From NCBI GenBank assembly GCA_947175225.1, contig CAMWLX010000032.1, forward strand, positions 1 through 16,798: DNA of 16,798 bases. Reading direction: 5' to 3'. The DNA comes from an uncultured Porphyromonadaceae bacterium (GTDB lineage Bacteria > Bacteroidota > Bacteroidia > Bacteroidales > Muribaculaceae). The position numbers were made by a program, and so were the translations under genes. The notes beneath the pieces were generated by a model. It searched no databases. It was not told the DNA's origin and worked only from the letters and a program-made list of their open reading frames with translations. This document shows, one piece after another, positions 6,808-14,751 of the stretch; position 1 is the stretch's first letter; every line of letters begins with the position of its first letter.

Positions 6808-9800
6808 TCAGGCAATACCATTTATGATTTTGTATAGGTTATCGAACTTGTCTACCACACCATACCGAGTAGTATTGGTGGAAATAGAATTAAAAAGTTT
6901 TTTTGCACATTCAGTCTTGGCAAGTTCAACTCCACGAAGCTCCATCTTGTCAAGTGATCCTTTGGTCTCAGCGACAAAGAACACATGGCGAACTGTTCCC
7001 TCCTCAAATACTATTGCCCAGTCAGGTGCATAGTTACCGACCGGCGTAGGGATTTTTAATTTGCGAGGAAGTTTTGCAAAAATCAAGACTTCGGATGCGC
7101 CTTGCAATCCTTCCGCAAATTTTTTCTCTCCATCGCTGTCGTATGAAACGTATGGTGTGATGTGCTTCGACAGTTCGAGAGCCTTGTTAACATTAAGTCG
7201 GCGTTCCGGTACAAAGATAGTACTGTCGTAAGGGTCCGCTTTAGTTGGATTGTATGTTATATGATCTACAATCATAGTCGCCTTTTCCTCACGAATAGCC
7301 TTAACGACGTTACGGATGAATTCTTCGGGATTGTTCTTGAATAACAAGGCTTTCATGCCGATACCCTTTAGAATTTTCACAACGGTACGTCGCGTTAGTC
7401 GTGCGCCTTTGGCAATATCTCCAACTACATCGTATGGCACTGACGAGGTTGATACGTCAGTAAGTTCCCGAGTAGTTGATTTAGTGTTGCCAAACTCTGT
7501 TACATTTTCCTTATCCTGGTCTCCTGTAACCATAACGTACTGAAGTTTTGTTACAGTCAGGTTCTTATTGAGATTGTTGATAGCTTTTTCAATCAGTTCC
7601 TCACTATCGTAGTGAACTGTATAGACATACTTGTGATTAATCTCATTCCAGAGTTTTTGGAATCGTTTGTCAGTGAAATTGTCATTAAGTTCATTTGCCG
7701 GAGTAGTCGGAGAAACTGCCTCTACCATATCTTCAAGAACTTTGGGATTGAAGATACCGGCAATGAGTTTCTGCATACCGGTTTCAATATTCTTTATAGG
7801 AGAATCTTCCGGCAAGATCATCAACTCATCCGCTTTTGCATCAGCGTGATATTTAGATGTCAGATTACCATTTCGCGTAACATATCCGCTCTGATACAGA
7901 TAACCTAAAATCAGAGTGGCATCCATCAAGTCAATGGTATGCTTTTCCCCGTTGGAATCAACTACAACTTTACCGATGAAATAATCCTGTGATGCAGCCG
8001 TTACGCGGTCACGCAGAGCCTCGCGTGTTTCACGTTGAAGGGCAGTTGTAAAGTTCGCATAGCTCTCATTTGCGATAACAGTAAGTTGGTTAACTTCATG
8101 TACATCATCGCCGAGCAATTCCTTGTCTTGACGAATACCATTCTTATCGACGCAGATACGCAGTCCTCGTCCTACCTCCTGCCGTTTGGTAGTGGAAGAA
8201 TTGCTATGGCGCAGAGTGCAGATTTGGAACACGTTTGGATTATCCCACCCCTCACGCAGAGCCGAGTGAGAGAAGATAAAACGAGTCGGTTCCTCAAAAC
8301 TCAACAGACGTTCCTTGTTTTTAAGAATTAGATCGTAGGCTGAAATGTCATCGGATATGTCTGAGCCGCGCTTGGTGTCTGAATTGATTGAGCGTCCTTT
8401 CTTGTCGATCGAAAAATACCCCTTGTGGGTCTCGTAAGGCTTAAACTTACGCAGATACATATCGTATGGAGTATCAAAGATTGTAATAAAGTCATTGATA
8501 ATCCGTGCATACTCCTCCTCAAATATCTTTTGGAATTTACCCTTGACCTCATTGCCTTCATCGTCATATTGGCGATAGTGGCTTACTTCGTCAATAAAGA
8601 AAAGTGACAGGCACTTGATGCCACGATTGAAAAGTTCCTTTTCTTTCTGAAGATGGGCAATGATCGTCTGGCGAATCTGGACACGCTGCATTGCTTCTTC
8701 GTTGGTGTCGCCGACAACTTCTCCACAATAAAGCGTATCGCCATTGAGGAATGTTACTGACCCTCGACCACGCGGATTGATTTCAGAAATAATGAAATCG
8801 TCATATTGCGCAAGTCCGGAAGCAGCAGAAAGAGAGTCACCTACTGCAAACTTCTTTATCTCACGGCGAATAGAGCCATCTTTACGTTTACATTCCAACT
8901 CGATTCTGACTTCCGGGGCATGATTAGGCGAAAGCACCATACCGTCAATATACAGATACTTGCTTATGCCCTTGAGGTTCTTGACCTCAAAGCCTTGCAC
9001 CTGAATACGTTTTACAAGTTGCTCTTTATAAGCATCGTAAGCATCAAGGGCATATATTGTATCGTGCTTGGTTTTGTGGGTTGCAGAATAATTAAGAACG
9101 AACAGCGGTTTGAATTTCGCAAGCGCCGATTGCGTGGCCGCACCTTCCATCTTCTGCGGTTCGTCCATTATGATAATCGGACGGTTGGCTGCTATGACGT
9201 CAATAGGTCTACGAGAGCCAAATTCATCCCGCTTTGAGTAGATTATGCGGCTCTCCTTGCTTTTGCCTCCCTCTTTCATGGAGGTTGCGAAAGCCTGAGT
9301 ATTGATAATCATCACCGAGATACCGCTGTCTTGCGAAAATTGGTCGAGCTGATTGAGGTTAGAACTGTTATACACAAACCAACGAGCTTTCTTTCCGTAA
9401 TGCTCCATAAAGTGATCTTCAAGCATACGGAAAGATTTAGCTACGCCCTCGCGGATTGCAATACTTGGCACAACGATGATGAACTTACTCCACCCATACT
9501 GCTTGTTAAGTTCAAACATCGTCTTGATATAGACGTAAGTCTTACCGGTGCCGGTCTCCATTTCGATATCGAGATTCACAACACCATGCCCTGGAGCAAG
9601 AGTTGTGCTTGGCACGATTTGGTTGCGTATCTGCATCTCCCTGATATTGTCGAGGAGCTGTTTTTTGTCAAGTTCAACATCGGCATTTCGATAACCTGCT
9701 TCTTCATCCTCAGAAAATATTGAGCCTTTCGCAATTTTACCGATATCGCGTCGGTAATGTTTCGGGTCTCTTTTCGGCTGGCCCCGGAACACATTGACAG

Positions 9801-9852
9801 TATCTTCGACTGCTTCTGTCTGATACCCTTGTATCTTAAACTGAAACTTCAT
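6808..9852 (-). CDS. type III-like restriction enzyme, Res subunit (DEAD-type helicase plus PD-(D/E)xK nuclease)
   Basis: 1014-residue subunit predicted to use ATP to communicate along DNA and then cleave it. Superfamily 2 motifs: motif I ETGTGKT (99-105), motif II in the Res-type form DEPQKM (230-235), motif III YSATHKT, and the C-terminal motifs SALREGWDNPN and QEVGRGLRI. Near the end an endonuclease motif PD..AETK is seen, with Asp944, Glu962 and Lys964. The gene is intact and has the usual Res length (about 950-1050 aa). Its start overlaps the Fic stop by 4 nt (ATGA). In classic type III systems Res follows Mod directly; here Fic is in between. The start KFQFKIQGYQTEAV is typical of the family, which supports the chosen ATG. 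Confidence 0.92.
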   Translation of the reverse strand: MKFQFKIQGYQTEAVEDTVNVFRGQPKRDPKHYRRDIGKIAKGSIFSEDEEAGYRNADVELDKKQLLDNIREMQIRNQIVPSTTLAPGHGVVNLDIEMETGTGKTYVYIKTMFELNKQYGWSKFIIVVPSIAIREGVAKSFRMLEDHFMEHYGKKARWFVYNSSNLNQLDQFSQDSGISVMIINTQAFATSMKEGGKSKESRIIYSKRDEFGSRRPIDVIAANRPIIIMDEPQKMEGAATQSALAKFKPLFVLNYSATHKTKHDTIYALDAYDAYKEQLVKRIQVQGFEVKNLKGISKYLYIDGMVLSPNHAPEVRIELECKRKDGSIRREIKKFAVGDSLSAASGLAQYDDFIISEINPRGRGSVTFLNGDTLYCGEVVGDTNEEAMQRVQIRQTIIAHLQKEKELFNRGIKCLSLFFIDEVSHYRQYDDEGNEVKGKFQKIFEEEYARIINDFITIFDTPYDMYLRKFKPYETHKGYFSIDKKGRSINSDTKRGSDISDDISAYDLILKNKERLLSFEEPTRFIFSHSALREGWDNPNVFQICTLRHSNSSTTKRQEVGRGLRICVDKNGIRQDKELLGDDVHEVNQLTVIANESYANFTTALQRETREALRDRVTAASQDYFIGKVVVDSNGEKHTIDLMDATLILGYLYQSGYVTRNGNLTSKYHADAKADELMILPEDSPIKNIETGMQKLIAGIFNPKVLEDMVEAVSPTTPANELNDNFTDKRFQKLWNEINHKYVYTVHYDSEELIEKAINNLNKNLTVTKLQYVMVTGDQDKENVTEFGNTKSTTRELTDVSTSSVPYDVVGDIAKGARLTRRTVVKILKGIGMKALLFKNNPEEFIRNVVKAIREEKATMIVDHITYNPTKADPYDSTIFVPERRLNVNKALELSKHITPYVSYDSDGEKKFAEGLQGASEVLIFAKLPRKLKIPTPVGNYAPDWAIVFEEGTVRHVFFVAETKGSLDKMELRGVELAKTECAKKLFNSISTNTTRYGVVDKFDNLYKIINGIA

Positions 9853-11237
9853 GATGCACTATCAATTTTCCCTTTAATGGTATTGATTAAAGTTTCCTTA
9901 TAATGTCTTACGATATTATCCATCTGCTCAGAGGAGGGATAACTACCATACGCATATGGCCATTTGCCTTGTATCAGATATCTGTCATCTTTAAAATCAA
10001 TTTGAAACAGCTGAGACATCGATGTATTCCCAATAATTTTATTCTTAGGAGATTGCAAGATATTATTAAAGCACATTTTTGTTGCTTCAATAATTGATTG
10101 AGTTAGTCTTGGATCTCCTTGATATCCACGCATTGATTGATTGAGATGAATGCCTTTTGAAAGATTGGATGCGTAAAGGATATTTGATACCTGTGTGTAG
10201 CCAAAAAACCGCTGCATAGATAAAGATACTTCAGAAAGTTTCTTAGCAATTGGGAAATATACATATTCCAGCACATCCCATACTCTAGCAGGAGATTTCA
10301 TCACGTTATATTGAGATGCTTCTTGTTTCTTTGTGTCCTCTTTCTGCTTAATTTGTCGTTCAAGGATAGCAAGTTCCTTATCGAAGTCATCATCTTCTTC
10401 GATTGAATCTCCTTTAGCTGCTTTTATGCAGGTGTTGAGAGCAGATATAAGGCAGTTCTCCATGTAACTAACAAAAGGAGATAGTTGCTCAATCTCAGCA
10501 TGGGCACCAACTGACGGAACCATCCCCACAGTAACATCGCACTGATTGAGAGCATTAAGATAATGCTGTTTATTCTTAGTCTTTACCACAATCATAGGAT
10601 AATTGTGGCGACGTAGAATATAATTCACAAGTAATCGAGCGATTCTACCATTACCGTCTTCAAATGGATGAATACGAATATAGCGGTAATGAAACACTGT
10701 TGCTAATTGAATAGGAGTCAATTCCTTTTTTGATTCTTCTTCCTTATACCATTCGATGAGATCATGCATCAATGCCGGAGTCTCTTCCGGAGAAGCATAT
10801 TCAAATCGCTCCCCGGTTGCTGTAATAACGGAGTTCGGACGAGTTTTATACTGTCCGGCATGAACCATATAGCTTGTAACTGCGCCGGTATCACTTTCGC
10901 GATATACTTTATAATCTTCACGCAGTAACGTATGATGAAGTTGACGAATGAAGTTTTCACTCAGTTGGCGTTCTGAATTTGATGCTTCTTCTATCATCAT
11001 TTTCAAGCCAACATTATGAGCTTTCATATCTTCGAGATCCTTCATCTCTGCGGCTTCTGCAACTTTACCGAATAGCAGCAGTAATTCAGTCTGCCTGTAG
11101 GTAAGAGTGTTGCCTTCGATATGATTGGAGTTGTAATTAAACTCCAGCATGAATTTCTGCTTTAATCTGTTGGATGCCTCTTCCGGCAATGGCTGATACG
11201 AAAGCCATTCATTGTATAGTGGATCTATTTCAGTCAT
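9849..11237 (-). CDS. Fic-domain protein (class II, self-inhibited AMP-transferase type)
   Basis: 462-residue protein with an intact Fic active site HPFEDGNGRIAR (189-200). The catalytic His189, the acidic residue in position four, and the GNGR anion-binding loop are all present, so adenylyl (or other nucleotidyl) transfer to a protein hydroxyl is predicted. An inhibitory helix motif S-x-x-x-E-G at residues 37-42 (SNHIEG) lies N-terminal to the Fic core, which places it in class II of Fic proteins. The C-terminal third (about 300-460) is a family-specific extension of uncertain role. A charged, probably coiled segment rich in E/D/K/Q lies at about 285-312. The gene begins 5 nt after the mod stop and its stop overlaps the res start (ATGA), so it is placed between the two core restriction genes. 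The target is unknown; a role as effector, regulator or passenger cannot be decided from sequence. Confidence 0.9.
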   Translation of the reverse strand: MTEIDPLYNEWLSYQPLPEEASNRLKQKFMLEFNYNSNHIEGNTLTYRQTELLLLFGKVAEAAEMKDLEDMKAHNVGLKMMIEEASNSERQLSENFIRQLHHTLLREDYKVYRESDTGAVTSYMVHAGQYKTRPNSVITATGERFEYASPEETPALMHDLIEWYKEEESKKELTPIQLATVFHYRYIRIHPFEDGNGRIARLLVNYILRRHNYPMIVVKTKNKQHYLNALNQCDVTVGMVPSVGAHAEIEQLSPFVSYMENCLISALNTCIKAAKGDSIEEDDDFDKELAILERQIKQKEDTKKQEASQYNVMKSPARVWDVLEYVYFPIAKKLSEVSLSMQRFFGYTQVSNILYASNLSKGIHLNQSMRGYQGDPRLTQSIIEATKMCFNNILQSPKNKIIGNTSMSQLFQIDFKDDRYLIQGKWPYAYGSYPSSEQMDNIVRHYKETLINTIKGKIDSAS

Positions 11238-11242
11238 AACGG

Positions 11243-13306
11243 TCAGAGGATATGAGTTGTGATTTTCTTTTCGTTAGAATATGACTCGATGATTTGGTCG
11301 AAGTTGTCAAGCACATTATCGTTAGCAGCAGAGGCATCGCGTATGACAAGGTGCGTCGGGAGCAGCTTAGCCATTTCCTCGATAGTAGTTTCGTTTACGT
11401 CTTTATCGAAACAAGCGAGCAAATAATCATCATCGACCGAGAACACTTTTTTACCTGCGATTTCTTTGCGTTCAATTTTGGCAGAGAGTTCAATGCCGAG
11501 GTCAAGCATTACTTGGAAAAGCAGGTCTTCGCGGGAGCGGTCAGGCTTGATATTGTCAACGAGACCATCAAGTAAGGAAGGCTCAAACTTATCGGGAGTG
11601 TAGAACACGTCCTCCATATTTGACGAGTCGAGTTTAAGGACACGGAAGCCGGTGTCAAGGCGAGAAATCTTCTTTTCGAGTTCTTCATTTTCCTGTTCCA
11701 ACGGAAGAATATTTTCTTCGTAGAACTTGTTGGCAACGTCTTTCTGATCTTCCAAAAGAAGAATAGAAACAGATGCACTTGGCATAGCTTCTCGAAGTTT
11801 CGCAATTGTTTTCTCATTCTGAGATATTTTTGAATGTATCTCGGCAATTATCCCTTTCCCGGCACGGCGTATACGTTCTTCCCCAATTTGGCAGATAGTT
11901 TCGTAGCCTGCTTTTTTAGCTTTATCATCTGTAGCTTCTGGAAGTTGCACGAGAATGAACTTACAATGCTTACCCTTTTCCGCATTGTAATTCATAACGG
12001 CATGCCCCATTGAACCTGAGCCGGAAAAGAAGTCCAAAACAATAGAGTTATCGTTGAGATTTGCAAGGGTCAATAAGCGTTCCATTAGCCGCTGAGGTTT
12101 CGGGCCATCGAAAACTCCTGCGTCCATTAACCGATTAACTTCTTGAGACCCCTCTTGGCTATGTCCTACTTCTTTATAAAACAATATAGATGTTGGTGCC
12201 ATACCCTCAAATTTTAACTCCGAAAGGAATCTTTTTATTCGAGGAACTCCATTACCATCTGAGCCGAACCAGATTCTGTTATCTTGGAGTCTCTCGAAAA
12301 AAGCTTTTTTCGAGAGCCTCCAGCAGCGTCCTGCTGGAGGCTCTACTATACGCCCGGAGGGCGTCGTTATTGGATAATCTCCAGAGGGAGAATAAGTTTT
12401 TACAGTTAGATTATCAGATTGCCACACACCCCTGGGGTCGTTATCGGGGTTTGAATAACGAGCATCTGCTTCTGCTGTTCTGGGTAAACGACCGATTTTG
12501 AAGAAATTTATATTCCTTGCATACATAACCACATAGTCATGGCTATTGGATATAAATTTTGCATCATTCTTCGGAGCAAATGCACGCTCCCAAATCAGTT
12601 GAGCGATAAAGTTTTGTGCGCCAAAGATTTCATCGCAAACCTTCCGAAGATTCTCCTGCTCATTATCATCTATTGAAATGAAGATAACGCCATCTTCTGC
12701 AAGCAAGTCACGAGCAACTTTTAGTCGCGGATAAATCATATTAAGCCAATCGGTGTGAAAACGACCGTTAGCTTCTGTGTTGCGCTGCATTGGGTCGATG
12801 GTTTGGTTGCCATCTTCATCAAATAGTCCGCTTGATTGCTCGAAATCATCACGACCCTGTGCGAAGTCGTCGTTATAGACGAAATCGTTGCCTGTGTTAT
12901 ACGGAGGATCAATGTAAATCATTTTGACTCGACCGAGATAGGTTTCTCGCAGAACTTTCAGGACTTCAAGATTATCGCCCTCAATGTAAAGGTTCTCAGA
13001 GTCAAATCCTCCGGGAGTACCGTCTTTTCCGACGCAGTCCTCACGGCAAGGACGCAAAGTAAGATTGACAGGCTCGTTGGCGAGACGCGAAGCAGCACGC
13101 TTATCGGGCCAAGTAAACTGATAGCGTTCCTCTCCCTCCTCAAGTACTTCATTTGACAACTCCGCACGAAGCTTATCAAAGTCAATGGCAAGTTCCTGCT
13201 TACCATCTTTATTTAGACGCTCCGTAACGCACTGCGGAAACAACGCAGCAATCTTCTCCACGTTTCCGCCCACAACATCACGGCTTTGCATTTTCAATTT
13301 ATCCAT
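11243..13306 (-). CDS. type III-like DNA methyltransferase, Mod subunit
   Basis: 687-residue DNA N6-adenine/N4-cytosine methyltransferase. The catalytic motif DPPYNTGNDF (DPPY at 133-136) precedes the S-adenosylmethionine motif DFFSGSG (425-431), the beta-class order seen in type III Mod proteins. The region between (about 240-420) should carry the target-recognition domain. After about 480 there is a charged, probably coiled-coil stretch (EKTIAKLREAM..., EQENEELEKKISRL) and a C-terminal domain likely to contact Res. The target sequence cannot be read from the protein. The start overlaps the upstream 260-residue gene by 13 nt, and Fic follows after 5 nt. The coding sequence holds unusually strong palindromes at 12291-12344 (residues about 321-339), listed separately. 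Adenine methylation at a short asymmetric site is the family expectation, not something visible here. Confidence 0.92.
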   Translation of the reverse strand: MDKLKMQSRDVVGGNVEKIAALFPQCVTERLNKDGKQELAIDFDKLRAELSNEVLEEGEERYQFTWPDKRAASRLANEPVNLTLRPCREDCVGKDGTPGGFDSENLYIEGDNLEVLKVLRETYLGRVKMIYIDPPYNTGNDFVYNDDFAQGRDDFEQSSGLFDEDGNQTIDPMQRNTEANGRFHTDWLNMIYPRLKVARDLLAEDGVIFISIDDNEQENLRKVCDEIFGAQNFIAQLIWERAFAPKNDAKFISNSHDYVVMYARNINFFKIGRLPRTAEADARYSNPDNDPRGVWQSDNLTVKTYSPSGDYPITTPSGRIVEPPAGRCWRLSKKAFFERLQDNRIWFGSDGNGVPRIKRFLSELKFEGMAPTSILFYKEVGHSQEGSQEVNRLMDAGVFDGPKPQRLMERLLTLANLNDNSIVLDFFSGSGSMGHAVMNYNAEKGKHCKFILVQLPEATDDKAKKAGYETICQIGEERIRRAGKGIIAEIHSKISQNEKTIAKLREAMPSASVSILLLEDQKDVANKFYEENILPLEQENEELEKKISRLDTGFRVLKLDSSNMEDVFYTPDKFEPSLLDGLVDNIKPDRSREDLLFQVMLDLGIELSAKIERKEIAGKKVFSVDDDYLLACFDKDVNETTIEEMAKLLPTHLVIRDASAANDNVLDNFDQIIESYSNEKKITTHIL
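12291..12316. repeat. 26-bp perfect palindrome inside mod
   Basis: A perfect inverted repeat with no spacer, centred on AAGCTT. Each arm runs CTCTCGAAAAAAG when read towards the centre. It codes for the segment LSKKAFFER of Mod (about residues 331-339). Its right end overlaps the 14-bp hairpin at 12313-12344 by four bases, so the two foldings would compete. Confidence 0.85.
12313..12344. repeat. 14-bp-stem GC-rich hairpin inside mod
   Basis: AGAGCCTCCAGCAG (12313-12326) pairs perfectly with 12331-12344 around a 4-nt loop CGTC. A smaller hairpin (ACGCCC, loop GGA, GGGCGT at 12350-12364) and a 5-bp one (12378-12391) follow closely. The encoded protein segment (VEPPAGRCWRL) agrees with conserved methyltransferase sequence, so this is not an obvious insertion. 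Confidence 0.85.
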
Positions 13307-14076
13307 ATATGTTTTTGTAACTTATTTTTCAAATATTCGTGAATTTGTATTTCAACGGCAGAATACATTTTTGGGAAAACAACTTGTTTGTCTTTTCCAA
13401 AGATACTATCACGCAACACAATCAATAGAAAAAATTTTGCACTCAGGTAGTCCTTGAACCAAAATTTATTATAATCGGTCTCATCTGAGCATGTTGCGGT
13501 AGTTAAATGTATTTTATTTCTAAGTTTTCTGAGAAGTTTTAGGTATTCTTTGTTTACTGCCAGGTCGGTATCAATTAGTAATTTATTATCTCGCACAATA
13601 GAAATGAGTTGCTCAAACTTTGTCACGTCTTCTACTCCAGTAGGCAAAATCTCATATCCAAAAAGGGTAAATTTATCAACTTGGGTAGTGACAGTTATTC
13701 CGGAAGGTTGTTTAATATCTTGACGGAATACTTGTTTTTCTGTTCTTAGCTTGATTTTCCCATTTACTTTAGCTAAATGATAAAATACAATCTCAATTAT
13801 GGAAGCTGCTACCACTATAAAATTCTTATAAAGCATAGTACGAATTACAGAGGAAACATTTAACTCACGTAGCTGTAATTCAATGTATTCTAAATACTGA
13901 AGACTATATGCAATATTACTTCTATAATGTTTGTCCAGACTCCCGAAGATTCCTTGACTTACATCTTGTCTATAGGTATCTATAGAGATGGGATACCAGC
14001 GAGAAGAATCAATATTTTTCTCAGCAATGAGGGATTCCATATCGCCCATATATGCAGGTCGTTTTATCTGGCTCAT
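13294..14076 (-). CDS. uncharacterised protein with HEPN-like motif (260 aa)
   Basis: I cannot name a family with confidence. The protein looks all-helical. A hydrophobic helix lies at about 83-102 (KNFIVVAASIIEIVFYHLAK), and the C-terminal half carries LLRKLRNKIHL, where Arg183 and His190 are spaced as R-x6-H and Arg186-Asn187 precede the histidine. HEPN ribonucleases and their inactive relatives show R-x4-6-H in this kind of helix, and the helix pattern before it is reminiscent of RiboL-PSP/MAE-type HEPN proteins, so a HEPN domain is my inference. No transmembrane or secretion signal is evident. The ATG overlaps the DUF4391 stop by 4 nt and the stop overlaps the mod start by 13 nt. It is thus embedded in the restriction operon and most likely co-translated with it. 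It could be an RNA-cleaving effector, a structural partner, or a passenger. Confidence 0.75.
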   Translation of the reverse strand: MSQIKRPAYMGDMESLIAEKNIDSSRWYPISIDTYRQDVSQGIFGSLDKHYRSNIAYSLQYLEYIELQLRELNVSSVIRTMLYKNFIVVAASIIEIVFYHLAKVNGKIKLRTEKQVFRQDIKQPSGITVTTQVDKFTLFGYEILPTGVEDVTKFEQLISIVRDNKLLIDTDLAVNKEYLKLLRKLRNKIHLTTATCSDETDYNKFWFKDYLSAKFFLLIVLRDSIFGKDKQVVFPKMYSAVEIQIHEYLKNKLQKHIWIN

Positions 14077-14672
14077 AATAATGATTTCAATTTTTTTATT
14101 TCAGAATAGAGTTCGCGTTGACGGCGAGGTTGAGACGTGGATCGCATCTGGCGTTCCAAGGCATCAATCTGACGCTGGAGTCTGTTACGTTCCTCATCAA
14201 TCTTGATTTGTTCAGTAAGAGACTTATCTTCCTCAATCGTGAAATCACCGATTGAGGAAACAATATTTTCCCAAACAGCATCAATGGTGAGGCTTGAGAG
14301 TGGCAATATGATATCCTCCAATACTCGCCACGGGGTGGTAAATAGTTTAGCGTGATAAGTGGCAAGAATAGCTTTATCCTCGTAGCGGAGAACGTAGACA
14401 ATGCGCTGAGGAATATGCTTGGCAAGGAGTGTGATTGCCTTTATATCAAAGTCTCGGGATTTGAGTGACACTTCGACAACAAATATCTCTTTAACTTCGT
14501 CACCGACGGCAATAGCCGGAACAGTGCGAGGTGAAATCCAATTCACGAAGTCAAGACGCGACACCTCAGCATCGAACCGTTCACGTTGCGATGCAGTCCA
14601 GTCAAATCGCTTAAAGAGCTGCGCCTTTGGCAGCGGTCGTTTAACTTCTGTAGTATGAGGTAATCCTAACAT
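14073..14672 (-). CDS. DUF4391 domain protein of the type III-like RM operon
   Basis: 199-residue protein matching my memory of the DUF4391 family. It starts LGLPHTTEVKRPLPKAQLFKRF, followed by ASQRERFDAEVSRL, a central VKEIFVVEVSLKSRDFD segment, VYVLRYEDKAILATYHAKL and then TPW. Its last about 50 residues are charged and heptad-like (EQIKIDEERNRLQRQIDALE), a probable coiled coil. Members of this family usually lie between an SNF2-like helicase gene and a type III-like mod gene, as here. Their molecular role is not established; a small bridging subunit of the helicase-restriction complex is an inference from context and the coiled coil. The mixed VEVSLKSRD core might resemble a degenerate nuclease-like fold, but I see no complete catalytic set. 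It starts 79 bp after the ORF6N gene and overlaps the following gene by 4 nt. Confidence 0.8.
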   Translation of the reverse strand: MLGLPHTTEVKRPLPKAQLFKRFDWTASQRERFDAEVSRLDFVNWISPRTVPAIAVGDEVKEIFVVEVSLKSRDFDIKAITLLAKHIPQRIVYVLRYEDKAILATYHAKLFTTPWRVLEDIILPLSSLTIDAVWENIVSSIGDFTIEEDKSLTEQIKIDEERNRLQRQIDALERQMRSTSQPRRQRELYSEIKKLKSLL

Positions 14673-14720
14673 TTGTCAGCAGTGAAAAACTTGATTCATC
14701 TGAAATATGCCTTTGTTGAA

Positions 14721-14742
14721 TTGTGAACGACCTCGTTCACAA
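14721..14742. promoter_or_regulatory. 22-bp inverted repeat between ORF6N and DUF4391 genes
   Basis: TTGTGAACGA (14721-14730), then CC, then the exact reverse complement (14733-14742). It sits 9 bp after the ORF6N stop and 48 bp upstream of the DUF4391 start. No T run follows on the transcribed strand, so it does not look like an intrinsic terminator. A protein-binding operator or an mRNA processing/stability hairpin are the open choices. Confidence 0.6.
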
Positions 14743-14751
14743 TCTCAGCAA

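Noticed and set aside
8806..9237. 143-codon frame on the + strand, opposite res
   Set aside because: Antisense shadow of the well-conserved Res gene; its composition (Arg/Phe/Ile-rich) shows no domain.
12432..12442. Short palindrome ACCCCTGGGGT in mod
   Set aside because: Only 5-bp arms, of a size common by chance; not counted with the stronger palindromes at 12291-12344.
12190..12501. 103-codon frame on the + strand, opposite mod
   Set aside because: Antisense shadow of Mod; it crosses the palindromes and shows no independent coding signature.
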